NCBI GenBank assembly: GCA_943788245.1
Contig: CALSPN010000055.1
Coordinates: forward strand, 1-47,036
From: an uncultured Verrucomicrobiae bacterium
GTDB taxonomy: Bacteria > Verrucomicrobiota > Verrucomicrobiia > Limisphaerales > AAA164-E04
Direction of reading: 5' to 3'
DNA: 47,036 bases
A program made the position numbers and the translations under genes. Shown piece after piece: positions 10,647 through 21,078 of this stretch. Position 1 is the stretch's first letter, and the number at the start of each line of letters is the position of its first letter. The notes beneath the pieces were generated by a model. That model was not told the DNA's origin. It worked only from the letters and a program-made list of their open reading frames with translations, and ran no database searches.

Positions 10647-13499
10647 ATGGATGCGGGCGTTGCAGACAAGAAAAGCATTAGAAAGAACATTCCCCCGAAG
10701 AGGCACTCATTCCTTTGGGTGAATTCCTTGGCAGATGGTCTCGCACTGATCCTGTTGACTTTTTTACCCTCTCTCTCATTAAACCTTTCAGCCGATACAA
10801 ATCCGCCCCCACAAGGGCCCCTCGCACCGTCGAGTCATAACTATGAACTTCAGGACATCCATGCAGAACGAATTCATTTCGCCTCCAATCCTCCTTCTCA
10901 TCCTCTGACTTTTAAAGTGGATCATCAGCAGAAGCTATGGGTTGTTGATCAATTGAAACCTGCGATCAATCGGGTCCGGAGCACGATAACATCAGGTCAA
11001 GCTTCACCCCAAAAACGTTTTCAAATCGTTATCTACGAGGATTTGGATGGAAAGGAAGGTTATGAAACCTCACGTATTTTCATTGAATGGACAGAAAAGC
11101 ACTCAGACCTTTTGAAACCTGTCATTTTTGTCGATGAAGGTTTGGTTTATCTTGGAACGGCATCAGGTCTCAGTTTAATTTATGATATTGATCAAGATGG
11201 CAAGGCCGACCTCAAGCGTGATTTGATATCAGAAGCGGAATATGTAAACGGACATTCACCGCTAAATGTGACCGCCATCACAAAAGGACCTTTCGGCTGG
11301 ATCTTTTTTACAAGTCTGGATCATGATCTGGGTCATTTAGAATTATCGCCATCAGACTCAGGCTACCCGACTTCAGCCATTTTTAAATGTCGCCCTGACG
11401 GATCAAGCATTCAAAAAATAGCAACCGGCTTGAATCATCCAGAAGATTTGATCTTCGATGCGTATGGAAATTTATTCACAAGCGATAAAGGCAAAGAGAT
11501 CACCGGAAAACCCAGATGTATCTATGTCAGCCAAGGAGCTGATTACGGTTATCGCAAGCCGAATCATCAAGAACCCAATGTATCACCTCTCCTGACCTAC
11601 CGCTCGGAGGCGCTCCCTCAAGGCATGGATATGCAACGGCCATTCCAACACATTGAGAACCTGCCCCCAAGCAGATCAAAGCAAAGCTCGACCCAACGCT
11701 TCATTGCATGTGGATCAGGGAGATCATCAAAGGAAATCTATGCGTTTTCACTGACCCTGAAGAACGGATCCTTCCAGCTGACAAACCTGAATCAATGGAA
11801 TCTGAACCTATCGCCCAACGAAATGACCTTGAGTCCTGATGGCAAGCTATACATGACACAGTTGATCAATGCTCAGGACTCAAACCAAAACCCTGGGATT
11901 TATAAAATCATCCTTCCCTCGGTAAGACATCTCCCATCATCTATTCATACTGCGTCTATACTCCGCGCTGATTTGAGCAAGAAAACAACCGCGCGCTTGA
12001 TTCACTTATTCCAGCACCATGATCAAAGAGTCCGCACCAAGGCTCAAACGGCTCTTGTGAAGCGCGGCTCCACCACCTTGAAAGCCCTGACTCAGGCGGC
12101 AAAAGATCCATACAATGCAATGTCAAGACTTCACGCCATTTGGGCGGTTGGTCAGCTATCGGAATGTGACAGGGAAATTACCGGAAGAAATGATATTCAA
12201 GCCTGGTTGAATGATTTGATGAAAGATCCCTCCTCCGAGATCCGTGCGCAGGCCGCCGTCTTGGCCGGGCGCATCGGTGACGCCTCCATACACCGCATGC
12301 TCGTCGAACGCATGAAAGACCCATCCCAGCGGGTGCGGCAAATGTCCTTGACCGCTGCAGGCAAATTAAAACTGAATGGAGTATTGGAGACGATAATCGA
12401 ATTTCTTACGGCCCCAGACAATCACCATCCATTACTTCAGCAGGCTGCCTTTGTGGCCATGGCAGACGCATGTTCGGAGGATGCACTCTCAACATTGGCA
12501 GCCCATCATGATTCCAAAGTCCGACGGTCGGGCAACTTGGCTTTACGCAGACAAAAATCCAATCAAACAGCAAGATTCATTAACGACGATTCGTCCGATA
12601 TTATGATTGAAGCCGCACAGTCTATTCACAACACACCCATTCAAAATGCTTTACCCCAGTTGGCCCGACTTCATGAAAACCGAAAGGTGTGGATCAAGAA
12701 ATTTGAGAGCGAAACCGAGGATACTGAATCATTATCTGCCTATGCGATCGAGATGCTTTACTATGTTTATCACGCCAATTTTATTCTAGGAAAAGCAGGA
12801 CATTTGAGAACCATTGTGTCTGCGGCAGGCGATCAGGCCCTACCTGGATCCATCCGTAGGATGTGTCTGCAATGGGTCAGGTCCTGGATGAGTAACAAGA
12901 CAACAGAAGACAGTCCGGATGAGACGCAGAATCGAAGCGCAAGCAAAACAGTTCTGAAGCAAGCTGCAGAAGAGTGGTTAAGAAGCACGGATACAGGGCA
13001 GCAGGCGATCATGCTTGGATACCTTGAGACTTTTGGATGGAACGAGTTCAAACCCGCTGTTGCATCTCTTTTCAGAACATTCAATGCAAAGCCTGAGACG
13101 CGGGCGTCAGCTCTGAAGCTGCTGTTCCATTGGGAACCGGAGCATATCGCCCCCTACCTGAATGAAGCATTGATTTCGAACAGTGCCTTTTTGAGAAAGG
13201 AAGCCGTCTTGGTCCAGGCAAGGATGGATCCAACAGATGCCGTAGCTCATTGCACAGAGCGACTGGAATTCGGCGAGATGAAGGAAAGACAGGAAGCGTT
13301 GAAGGAATTGGGAAGTTTACTCGACCGACGTGTTGATGCTGTCCTCCTTCACTGGCTGGAGCGGGCATTACAGGATAAGTTGCCATCAGGTTTGAGTCAG
13401 CACCTCCAGCAAGCCGCCGCGCAGAGGACAGCGCCTGCTATCAAAAGATCATTGAAACAATGGCAAACAGCCAATCAAATCTCACCTGAAAAGCAATGA
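10647..13499 (+). CDS. Exported beta-propeller plus HEAT-repeat protein (PVC 'membrane-bound dehydrogenase'-like)
   Basis: A 950-residue protein. The N-terminus is long and basic with a hydrophobic helix at about residues 30-48 ([20 protein letters not shown]), so it is exported or membrane-anchored. Residues about 55-435 form an NHL/PQQ-glucose-dehydrogenase-like propeller. Examples are [64 protein letters not shown] and [15 protein letters not shown]. From about 445 to the end are HEAT-like helical pairs, such as [31 protein letters not shown] and [15 protein letters not shown]. Related PVC proteins usually end in a heme-c domain; I find no CxxCH here, so electron transfer by this chain is doubtful. 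Its TGA overlaps the ATG of the SsuD-like gene (ATGA, 4 bases), which implies translational coupling. Confidence 0.8.
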   Translation: MDAGVADKKSIRKNIPPKRHSFLWVNSLADGLALILLTFLPSLSLNLSADTNPPPQGPLAPSSHNYELQDIHAERIHFASNPPSHPLTFKVDHQQKLWVVDQLKPAINRVRSTITSGQASPQKRFQIVIYEDLDGKEGYETSRIFIEWTEKHSDLLKPVIFVDEGLVYLGTASGLSLIYDIDQDGKADLKRDLISEAEYVNGHSPLNVTAITKGPFGWIFFTSLDHDLGHLELSPSDSGYPTSAIFKCRPDGSSIQKIATGLNHPEDLIFDAYGNLFTSDKGKEITGKPRCIYVSQGADYGYRKPNHQEPNVSPLLTYRSEALPQGMDMQRPFQHIENLPPSRSKQSSTQRFIACGSGRSSKEIYAFSLTLKNGSFQLTNLNQWNLNLSPNEMTLSPDGKLYMTQLINAQDSNQNPGIYKIILPSVRHLPSSIHTASILRADLSKKTTARLIHLFQHHDQRVRTKAQTALVKRGSTTLKALTQAAKDPYNAMSRLHAIWAVGQLSECDREITGRNDIQAWLNDLMKDPSSEIRAQAAVLAGRIGDASIHRMLVERMKDPSQRVRQMSLTAAGKLKLNGVLETIIEFLTAPDNHHPLLQQAAFVAMADACSEDALSTLAAHHDSKVRRSGNLALRRQKSNQTARFINDDSSDIMIEAAQSIHNTPIQNALPQLARLHENRKVWIKKFESETEDTESLSAYAIEMLYYVYHANFILGKAGHLRTIVSAAGDQALPGSIRRMCLQWVRSWMSNKTTEDSPDETQNRSASKTVLKQAAEEWLRSTDTGQQAIMLGYLETFGWNEFKPAVASLFRTFNAKPETRASALKLLFHWEPEHIAPYLNEALISNSAFLRKEAVLVQARMDPTDAVAHCTERLEFGEMKERQEALKELGSLLDRRVDAVLLHWLERALQDKLPSGLSQHLQQAAAQRTAPAIKRSLKQWQTANQISPEKQ

Positions 13500-14638
13500 A
13501 CATCCGAACAAAAAAGAAAGCTGCAGAAATCGCATGGTTCAGCGCTTTATGCTCCGATGATTACCAATTCCTTGGCGTTCCCGAGGGACATTTGAGGAGC
13601 AGTTTTGAACATTGCAAATCGATCGTTCAAAAAGCTGATCACAAGGGCTTCCAAAACATACTGCTGCCTTCTTCATACCAGGTGGGTCAGGACACGCTTG
13701 CATTTGCCGCTGCGATGGCTGAACAAACCCGACAGATTCAACTGCTCGCGGCCATTCGGTGCGGTGAAGTTCACCCCCCGATGCTCGCAAGAACTATCAG
13801 CACACTGGATCATATGTTACGAGGTCGCCTGACACTCAATATTATCTCTTCAGACCTGCCTGGAACCAGACTGGACTCAACTAGTCGCTATCGCAGATCA
13901 TCAGAGGTTATCCAGATACTGAAACAGGCCTGGACTCAGGATCACATTGATTTCAGGGGAGACTTTTACCAAATTGAATTGCCCAGTGATCCAGTCAAAC
14001 CTTACCAACAACAAGGAGGCCCCCTGCTCTATTTTGGAGGGTATTCGGAAGCAGCGCGCGAGCTGTGCGCGCAATTCTGTGATGTTTATTTACTGTGGCC
14101 GGACAAAGAGCAAGGGTTGATTCAATCCATGCAGCACGTTGCCTGTCGTGCAGAAAAACATGGACGAACGATTGATTTCGGACTCCGCATTCACGTCATC
14201 GTAAGAGAAACTGAAGAGGAGGCCAGATCAGCTGCACAACATCTTGTATCCCGACTCGATCCCGACAAGGGAAACGCCATCAAACATCGTGCACAGGATT
14301 CAAAATCAGCAGGTGTGGTTATTCAGGATGAACTCCGCAGTCACGCGGATGAGCAGGGTTACATCGAACCCTCCTTATGGACAGGTGTTGGGCGGGCCCG
14401 ATCAGGCTGCGCCTCTGCCATTGTGGGAAACCCTGATCAGGTAAGAGATAAGTTGGAGCGTTATATCGACATGGGCTTCAGATCGTTCGTTCTTTCCGGA
14501 TACCCCCACTTGGATGAGTGTGACCTTTTTGCAAAATACGTGCTACCGGACTTGAACACCTGTCGGCTTCCAGAGGTTCAACAAAGGGTTCCAACAGAGA
14601 CTCCGGCTACTCCACTGACTCACGGTCCCAGATCGTAA
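13496..14638 (+). CDS. ssuD: FMNH2-dependent alkanesulfonate monooxygenase-like protein (SsuD, LLM family)
   Basis: Luciferase-like flavin monooxygenase of 380 residues, the length of SsuD (about 381). SsuD cleaves C-S bonds of alkanesulfonates with FMNH2 and O2 to release sulfite. Signatures include [12 protein letters not shown] at the N-terminus, [99 protein letters not shown] and [11 protein letters not shown], the last near the C-terminus as in SsuD. No signal peptide, so cytoplasmic. No NAD(P)H:FMN reductase (SsuE) or sulfonate transporter is present nearby, which is unusual for the classical operon. Instead it overlaps an exported propeller/HEAT gene by 4 bases. A related LLM enzyme on another sulfonate or sulfone is possible. 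Confidence 0.85.
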   Translation: MNIRTKKKAAEIAWFSALCSDDYQFLGVPEGHLRSSFEHCKSIVQKADHKGFQNILLPSSYQVGQDTLAFAAAMAEQTRQIQLLAAIRCGEVHPPMLARTISTLDHMLRGRLTLNIISSDLPGTRLDSTSRYRRSSEVIQILKQAWTQDHIDFRGDFYQIELPSDPVKPYQQQGGPLLYFGGYSEAARELCAQFCDVYLLWPDKEQGLIQSMQHVACRAEKHGRTIDFGLRIHVIVRETEEEARSAAQHLVSRLDPDKGNAIKHRAQDSKSAGVVIQDELRSHADEQGYIEPSLWTGVGRARSGCASAIVGNPDQVRDKLERYIDMGFRSFVLSGYPHLDECDLFAKYVLPDLNTCRLPEVQQRVPTETPATPLTHGPRS

Positions 14639-14644
14639 CTTCGA

Positions 14645-16495
14645 TCAGGGTTTTTCTTCGATGAAATGCACTTGATTCAGTGACAGATTTTCAATCTGCT
14701 GATGGTTTCCGCCAGGCCAGATGATTTCGAGAGACTCCAGACTTTCAGCCTGACCAAGACCCAAGGTCACAGTCAGTTCAGATTGAGACAAATAACTACG
14801 CGTCGGCATGACCTGACGCCAGATTTCTTGACCACTCACACGCGCATGCACCCAGGCACCGATGGCGGAACGATTGCTTGATTTTCCCATCAGGCGGAGA
14901 CGAACCCATTTATGATCCAGCGTGTTTTCATTTCGCAGGAGAATCGGTGCTGCATTGACTTGCGACATGACCACATCAAGATCTCCGTCGCCATCAATAT
15001 CAGCAAATGCAGACCCTCGGCCTACAATGGGTTTGAATAGATCCGATCCAGATTGCTCACTGGTGACCTTCAGAAAACGACATCCATGATCAGGTCCTGA
15101 ATTCCAGAAAAGATGAGCCGATTGCTGATATTCCTGACTCTCCTGAATCTGATGAATTTCTTCCTCCAGATGCCCGTTGGTCGTCAACATGTCCTGCCAA
15201 CCATCAAGGTCATAGTCAAAGAAGAACAATCCAAACTTGAGGGCCAATCGGCTGGCAGGCCCGATACCCGCTGGAACAGCCTCATCCGTGAATATCAAAT
15301 TAGAAGATCGCCCTACATAGAGAGCTGTCATTTCGTTGGCAAAATTAGCAATACCAATCCCCACGGCGTTGTCCTCACGAAAGCGGGCAGAGTCAATCCC
15401 CATGGCGCCTCGAGCCTTCCCATAACTATCGAAGGCAATCCCTGTCATGGAGCCAATTTCTTTATAATTACCGTCCTTCTGATTTTCAAAGACGAAATTT
15501 TGAACCGTATCATTTGCAACAACAAGGTCCATCCAGCCATCTGCATTGATATCAACAGGGGCAACGCCAAGAGATTTGGCAACGGGACCATCAGTAGCCG
15601 GATTCCTCACCTGAACTCCGCTTGAGTCTGAAATGTCAGTAAAATTGCCATTTCCGTCGTTTTGATACAGGACAGGGAAGGTTCCCTGAAAATTCATTGG
15701 CTGCCCATAGGCACGACCGATACCAGTCAGAGTGGCACCTTGCTCGAAATCTATGTCTGGAGACCATTGAACGTAATTTCCCACGAACAAATCCAGATCC
15801 CCATCATTTTCGAGATCAAACCAGGCGGCACAAGTGCTCCATGATGATGCTTCACCTCCCACACCCGATGCTTCTGTCACGTCTTTGAATGTGCCGTCAC
15901 CATTATTCTTGAGCAATCGATTCTGGTAAACGGAAGTGATGAAAAGATCGGGCCACCCGTTGTTGTCGAAGTCACCGACAGCGACGCCCATGCCGTAATC
16001 AGAATAGGTGATGCCTGCTGCCTGTGTTACATCCTTGAAATGCCCCTCCCCGTCATTTTCAAACAAGGCATGTGTGGTCGATTCGATCCCGTTAACCGGA
16101 TGTTCGGGCCATGGTGTTCCGTTGACAAAAAAAAGGTCCGGAGCACCATCCTGATTATAATCAAAAAAAGCAACTCCACCCCCCATCGTTTCAGGCAGGA
16201 GTTTGTCACCATAGGCACCGTTGATATGTTTGAATTCAATGCCGGACTCACGGGTGATGTCCTGAAAAAATACCTGTGGCATGGAAATGGATGTCTGCAC
16301 GGGTATATCCGGCACTGATATTTCCGTGATCTGTTCTGCCACCTTCACCGGGGCACGGTTTTTCCACCACCACAGACCACCTCCAAGCGCAATGAAGACC
16401 GCGAGGAAAATCAATGAGACCTTGAATGCCTTTCCGATAACGGCGTCGTTCTCGACATCGTGGTCTTGCTCATGCTGCTGCCGATCTTCGCTCAT
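14645..16495 (-). CDS. Membrane-anchored FG-GAP/VCBS repeat protein with ASPIC/UnbV C-terminal domain
   Basis: A 616-residue protein with a short cytoplasmic acidic head, one membrane helix at about residues 28-46 (VSLIFLAVFIALGGGLWWW) and a large extracytoplasmic propeller. Calcium-loop FG-GAP repeats are clear: FFDYNQDGAPDLFFVNG, VGDFDNNGWPDLFITS, WFDLENDGDLDLFVGN, PVDINADGWMDLVVAND, FFDYDLDGWQDMLTTN and FADIDGDGDLDVVMSQ. The C-terminus has the UnbV/ASPIC pattern (RSAIGAWVHARV, LTVTLGLGQAESLESLEIIWPGG). This is the CRTAC1-like family common in PVC and Bacteroidota, likely for binding or adhesion; no reaction is known to me. Its 3' end faces the ssuD-like gene with only 6 bases between stops. 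The cytochrome/Cu-monooxygenase gene is upstream on the same strand with a gap of about 45 bases, so an operon is likely. Confidence 0.88.
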   Translation of the reverse strand: MSEDRQQHEQDHDVENDAVIGKAFKVSLIFLAVFIALGGGLWWWKNRAPVKVAEQITEISVPDIPVQTSISMPQVFFQDITRESGIEFKHINGAYGDKLLPETMGGGVAFFDYNQDGAPDLFFVNGTPWPEHPVNGIESTTHALFENDGEGHFKDVTQAAGITYSDYGMGVAVGDFDNNGWPDLFITSVYQNRLLKNNGDGTFKDVTEASGVGGEASSWSTCAAWFDLENDGDLDLFVGNYVQWSPDIDFEQGATLTGIGRAYGQPMNFQGTFPVLYQNDGNGNFTDISDSSGVQVRNPATDGPVAKSLGVAPVDINADGWMDLVVANDTVQNFVFENQKDGNYKEIGSMTGIAFDSYGKARGAMGIDSARFREDNAVGIGIANFANEMTALYVGRSSNLIFTDEAVPAGIGPASRLALKFGLFFFDYDLDGWQDMLTTNGHLEEEIHQIQESQEYQQSAHLFWNSGPDHGCRFLKVTSEQSGSDLFKPIVGRGSAFADIDGDGDLDVVMSQVNAAPILLRNENTLDHKWVRLRLMGKSSNRSAIGAWVHARVSGQEIWRQVMPTRSYLSQSELTVTLGLGQAESLESLEIIWPGGNHQQIENLSLNQVHFIEEKP

Positions 16496-16540
16496 CTGAT
16501 CAACTTAACAGTAGCAGCTCCGAAAAGCGATCTGCTAAAC

Positions 16541-18488
16541 TCAATCTTCAGCGTAATTGACATACCCGATGAACATTTCCTCCCATGACTGTTCCCCAAA
16601 ACGAACGGTATCGTTGGGTCCAGGATTGTATTTATTCTGGGCGGTGTTATCAAACCATCCCTCGCACAGCAAACGTGTTCCTGCTGGAACTTGCTTGGGA
16701 GTATCAAATCTGTAAAGAGCTTGCCAATCAAAGAAATACGCAGGGACGCTAAGCACCGTCTCAGAGTCGCCATTAGGATATCGAAGCGTGTATTTGGAGC
16801 TTGCTCCACGATAATGCATGTGCGGACTGAACTCATAAATGGTAGATGCACGATCAAATGTCTTGGATGCACTCACGTAGACATCACGGCTTCTTGGAGG
16901 AATGCGGAAATTCGTTTCATACGCGGAGCTTGTGATGAGTTCTTTTTCAGGTGGCGAATCCGAGAGGTAAAATCCAAGCTTGGTTCTGTCAGTCGTTGCC
17001 TTACCACTGATGGTGTAATGCATCTGAAATACCAGAAGGTCGGATTTATTGAGTCGCTTGGCGGTTCCCTCAGGGAAAGCAACTTGCTCCATACCAGGCA
17101 CATAACCAGCAAAAAAGCCATTCAATCCACCACGGTCCTTCAGCAATTCCAAAAAGGAACCTTTGAACACAAGGCAGTGATGCACCACTGAACGATTTCC
17201 TGGACTGACGGAAACAGCCCGCAGCCACACATCCTCACCAAAGGGGTTGTCGGCAAAAAGATATCGGTAGTCCACCGAACCCTGAGCAGGCACTTTCTGA
17301 GGATCAATAGAGACAATGGCGTCAGGCTTTCCCAGGGGCCACTCGGAGTATTCCGGCATGGGTTCATCTGCAAGGGGATCGAATCCCTCTCCCCTTGGGG
17401 AACCGCGGTCAATCCAATCGACAAGCATGGATACTTCATCGTCTGTCATGGATTTCGAATTGGAGAATGCACTGTATTTTGGGTCGGCATGCCAAGGTGG
17501 CATTTCACCAGCAAGGACAGCCGATTTGATCAATCCTGAAAACTCGTCGATCACATCGAAACTAGTCATCGCCCACGGGGCTATGTTCCCTGGCGTGTGG
17601 CATGGAAAACAATGCGTTTTAAGTAACGGCGCAATATGGTTGCTGTATGTCGCTTCCATCACTGGTTTTGTACCGGTCGTTTCGCCGAATGGTGCAAGAC
17701 TTGCCACGCTGGGAATCTGGTCGTTCAACAACTCGTTCACAGCATTCTTCAGAGGGTATGTCGTCTCCAGTCCAACGCCGGTGTCCACCGAAAGCTCCAC
17801 TGGACCTCGATATGCAATGGACCAATCGGCTGTGCTGATCAGCACAGCCTCAGGCACTTCACCGGAGGAGAGAGTTCGAGTGACGGCTTGCGTGGTGTCC
17901 TGCAGAACCGGCAAGCTTTCAGGAAGATTGCCCCATGCACTCTTCAATTGTTCACGTTGCTCATGGTTTGAGAGAAGCACTGCCCAGGTGAGGATCTGAC
18001 CGGATTCCGAATTGGATTGAAGCTCGATGAGCGAGTCACTCCAAGTATCGATCAACTCTTTTTGGTTTCCAGCCAGAAAAACAACAATTCCCTTGGCTGG
18101 CCAGTTGTAATAGAGCTCGTGTGCCTTGCCGTTGAAATCCAACAGACGAAAGTTGCTCACCTCAGGACGGGGAGCTTCTAACAGTTTTGCGTAACCTGAA
18201 GAATTTGGCGCTCTTGTCTCCACAAATCGGATCGACGAAACGTTTTGGTTGAGCAGCATTACCGCGAAACTGCATCAAAGGAGCCCACTTCTCGCCCTCC
18301 ATCAGCTGGGCCTGAGTTTCCAGAATGTAATCATCACTCGAACCAGTGTTGAGTTCCAGCTCAATGGTATCGCCAAGCGGCGCAATGCGGAGAGAGCCAT
18401 TATTCTGAGCGCTCATCTCGTTGGAGAAGAGCAGCGAGGACACAAAAGCTGATGTGAGCAGTAGTTTGATTTGATTGAGTAGCTTCAT
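16541..18488 (-). CDS. Thioredoxin-fold/cytochrome c/copper type II monooxygenase-like protein (one frameshift)
   Basis: Exported multidomain redox protein. The long frame covers 16541-18259, but the true start is ATG 18488 in another frame (MKLLNQIKLLLTSAFVSSLLF, signal peptide). The two join at an AAAA run near 18187, giving FFRLRKLLEAPRPEVSN. Order: signal peptide; the verrucomicrobial tail-like unit (DDYILETQAQLMEGEKW ... KFFRLRK), here at the N-terminus; a thioredoxin-fold-like domain without a CxxC pair (FRLLDFNGKAHELYY ... WSIAYRGPVELS); a heme-c site HCFPCHTPG with an AGEMPPWHADP loop; then a Cu-monooxygenase-like domain. Its likely metal motifs are VVHHCLVF, FQMHYTISG and FSPHMHYRG, resembling the two-copper peptide/dopamine hydroxylase layout. 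The substrate is unknown. The single base may be a sequencing error or a real mutation. Confidence 0.75.
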
Positions 18489-19430
18489 GTTTGATAATTT
18501 ATAATCTGCACGGTTACGCCAATGTAGCCTGAAGCCCGAGGTTCTCAAGTGGAAAGTGAGGAGATAGAGGGAATAATTGGGAGTCATGATGTCGCTGAAA
18601 ATACAAATAACATAAACATGTCATTTGAAGGTATTTGCATTATCTCAGGAAGATAAAAGAATCGCCAATGGCAGCCATGGGGTTTTGTGCTTTTTGTGCC
18701 TTCAGCCACAACATTTGAAAAGTGCTCATACCTTCCCCTATTTTTGTCAGCTTTTAGATGATTGGTAGTGCTCTCATCGGCGATCCATTCTTGGCAATCT
18801 TACAATAAAGAAAAGCAATTGAGGGAAGGAAGATGGTGGATTTTATGTTTACGATGCTTGAATGAGTGAAATCAAGAATGGAAATCAAACTTACTCCTGG
18901 CCAGATGATTGGGTCGTGGAGATTCGCCGACGTTCTCAGTATAGCAGGATAACACATTCAAGACTGCAATATTACAAAATTTAATCAAACTGGATCTAAA
19001 TGCATTAGGCAAAGGATGGATAGTTTCGAATAACTGTATTTGTTGTGGTAAAAATGTTTATTCGCTAGAGTTTTACAGTTCAAATGGTCAGGTTCAGCTG
19101 ATAATTAAGAATACGGAAGAACATCTCGAGGAGGCATGGCAATTCATGCTGGCATCGCTCTGCACAACTTGTCATGGAGGATCGTGACAATGGGAAAGAA
19201 CATCGCTCAATCTTCGCTCGACCATGTTGAAAACCGACGATTCACATTGCATGTACAACCCCTCATCACACCGAAACATGAAATGGATGCCATGAATGGT
19301 CATGGGCGTTTTAATTTGTTTACTGACTTGGAAAAAACTTTAAAATTATCCCCTTCTTAGTCACCAAAGTATCAAGTTTACAAGCTCGTCAAAGACGCTA
19401 GGATGAGGGGAAGTTAACCGGCTACCCCAT
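18489..19430. other. Intergenic region without recognised gene
   Basis: About 940 bases between the leftward Cu-monooxygenase-like gene and the rightward pseudopilin. The short frames at 18754-18957 (-) and 19136-19360 (+) have no start support, signal peptide or domain. No tRNA-like cloverleaf, terminator or long repeat was seen. It is AT-richer than its neighbours by eye and may be decayed sequence. Confidence 0.35.
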
Positions 19431-20133
19431 ATGAAAAAACCAATCCCTCAGGAGGCCTTCACCTTGATCGAGCTACTGGTGGTCATCGCCATCATCGCCA
19501 TCCTTGCAGGCATGCTGCTTCCTGCTCTGGGGAGGGCAAAAGACAAGGGTAAAACCATTGCCTGCAACAACAACCTGCGTCAACTCATACTGGCAGCTAT
19601 CATGTATGATGAAGATAACGAGCGCCTGCCGATAGGCTGGAGTCCACCTCATAATCTATGGTATCGGCAATTGCAACCTTACCTGGGGAAGGGAACCAAT
19701 GTTTCCGGAAGGGGTGCTTTTATCTGCCCCTCAAGCCTCCAGAAGGACGAGCGAGGTGTCATGCGACCTGGAGGTTTCTGGGGGTTCCTCGCTTACGCAC
19801 AAAACAGCCGTGTCAATCTGGGGGCGCAGCGACATCGGAATGCGCAACGTTCAGGACCCCACGGGAACCCTTCTTTATGCAGACACCGATGGATGGGATT
19901 CATGCCTTTACGCTGACGAAGATGGTACCGCCAATGTGCTCTACCGACATAGTGGAGGTTCAGAATATAGCTCGGGCACAGGAAGATTGACTGCCCGCAG
20001 TAATCGCGAGGTTATTTTCGGAAAGGCGAATGCGTGCTTTATGGATGGACACGTTGAAACCATTGACAAGGCTCCCAGAGAAATATTCACATTGGAACTC
20101 GAAACACCCCGAGCACAGGAAGCCAACCGCTAA
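19431..20133 (+). CDS. Type II/IV pseudopilin-like protein (one frameshift)
   Basis: Prepilin-like protein of about 233 residues. It begins [18 protein letters not shown], with the helix [19 protein letters not shown]. The residue before the cleavage site is Ala, not the usual Gly. The first frame runs 19431-19916, but the sense changes at a GGGGG run at 19820-19824. Removing one G joins YAQNSRVNLG to SDIGMRNVQDPTGTLLYADTDG and leads to the family's C-terminal CFMDGHVETID motif and TAA at 20131-20133. The next gene begins at the following base, so the two are cotranscribed. The shift could be a homopolymer error. The function beyond pseudopilin assembly is unknown. Confidence 0.78.
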
Positions 20134-20862
20134 GTGTATACGATCCTTCTTACTCTCTGCCTTTTGCTTGGGCTGTGCGCCTGGTCTATCAGAGTAAAAC
20201 GGCCCCGTGTAAGTCAAGTGGGCATGGCATTGAGCCTCGTCGGATGCCTGAGCCTGACGATCTGGCAGGCCACTCAATCACTGGGATCTGGAAATGTACA
20301 ACGATCACACCGAGGTCAGGCATCCATTGCTTATGTGCTGGCCCACGAATTCCTGGCACAGACCACTCATCGCAATGGTGAGATTGTTCTGCTGTTTCCA
20401 CCTGAGTCTGAAGCACCAGTTGCCGCTTTGGACTCGTTTTATGAAGGTTTCGCGAGGGTCATGTCTCGATTTCGCAGCATTAAACTGCGTGAGGTAACCA
20501 TACCCACAACCCGCAGGGATTGTGAAGAAGGTCGCCTGAACAGGGGAAACCTTCGAGAAAAAACTCCCAGCGACATCGCGAATATTCTGGCCTTTGTTTC
20601 ATGGGTCGGTTTTCCCGAAGAAGGCGAAGGCATGTCCCTTTTCAGCGGAGCCAAACCACCGCCTTTTTTCATTTATGATCCGTCGAATGCAGCACACTGG
20701 AAATCTGCCATGGACAAAGGATTTATCGGAGCCGTGGCCCGATCAAAAATATCCAGCAAAAACGTTTCACCTCAGGCAGAGCCGGATACACCCAGGCAAT
20801 TTTTTGACAACAGCTACCAATTGATCACGCATACAGCACATTTGGATCAGGGAGCTCAATGA
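20134..20862 (+). CDS. Membrane-anchored hypothetical protein downstream of the pseudopilin
   Basis: A 242-residue unknown. It starts with GTG immediately after the TAA of the pseudopilin gene, with no gap, so translation is probably coupled. Two hydrophobic segments lie near the N-terminus, at about residues 3-18 (TILLTLCLLLGLCAWS) and 29-46 (VGMALSLVGCLSLTIWQA). A soluble part follows (IAYVLAHEFLAQTTHR, GEIVLLFPPESEAP, SDIANILAFVSWVGFPEEGE, PPPFFIYDPSNAAHW). I recognise no family. The soluble part looks like an alternating alpha/beta fold, loosely like a periplasmic-binding fold, but this is a guess. Its coupling to the pseudopilin suggests a partner in that export or assembly system. Confidence 0.6.
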   Translation: MYTILLTLCLLLGLCAWSIRVKRPRVSQVGMALSLVGCLSLTIWQATQSLGSGNVQRSHRGQASIAYVLAHEFLAQTTHRNGEIVLLFPPESEAPVAALDSFYEGFARVMSRFRSIKLREVTIPTTRRDCEEGRLNRGNLREKTPSDIANILAFVSWVGFPEEGEGMSLFSGAKPPPFFIYDPSNAAHWKSAMDKGFIGAVARSKISSKNVSPQAEPDTPRQFFDNSYQLITHTAHLDQGAQ

Positions 20863-21078
20863 ACCAAGGGCGCAAGAAGTCCACCAGCGACGCGTGGACG
20901 GATGGAGGAAGGAGTCTTCCAGTCAGTTTGATCGAGCTGTAATTTGATCCACTTTGGAGCAGCCTCAACCGATGACTCAAGTTCGTTCATTTGAAAACGG
21001 CATGGCATATGCTTTTTGTCAAATATGAGCGGAATGAATCATGTAAGTATTGTTCAATGCAAGTATTCTGCGGATGGA

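Noticed and set aside
13081..13386. Minus-strand frame within the HEAT region
   Set aside because: Shadow frame opposite clear HEAT repeats.
18754..18957. Minus-strand frame with IKSTIFLPSIAFLY, loosely like the MSTIKSTTLF micro-ORF
   Set aside because: DNA similarity to the 28.0/34.4 kb repeat is too weak to call a third copy.
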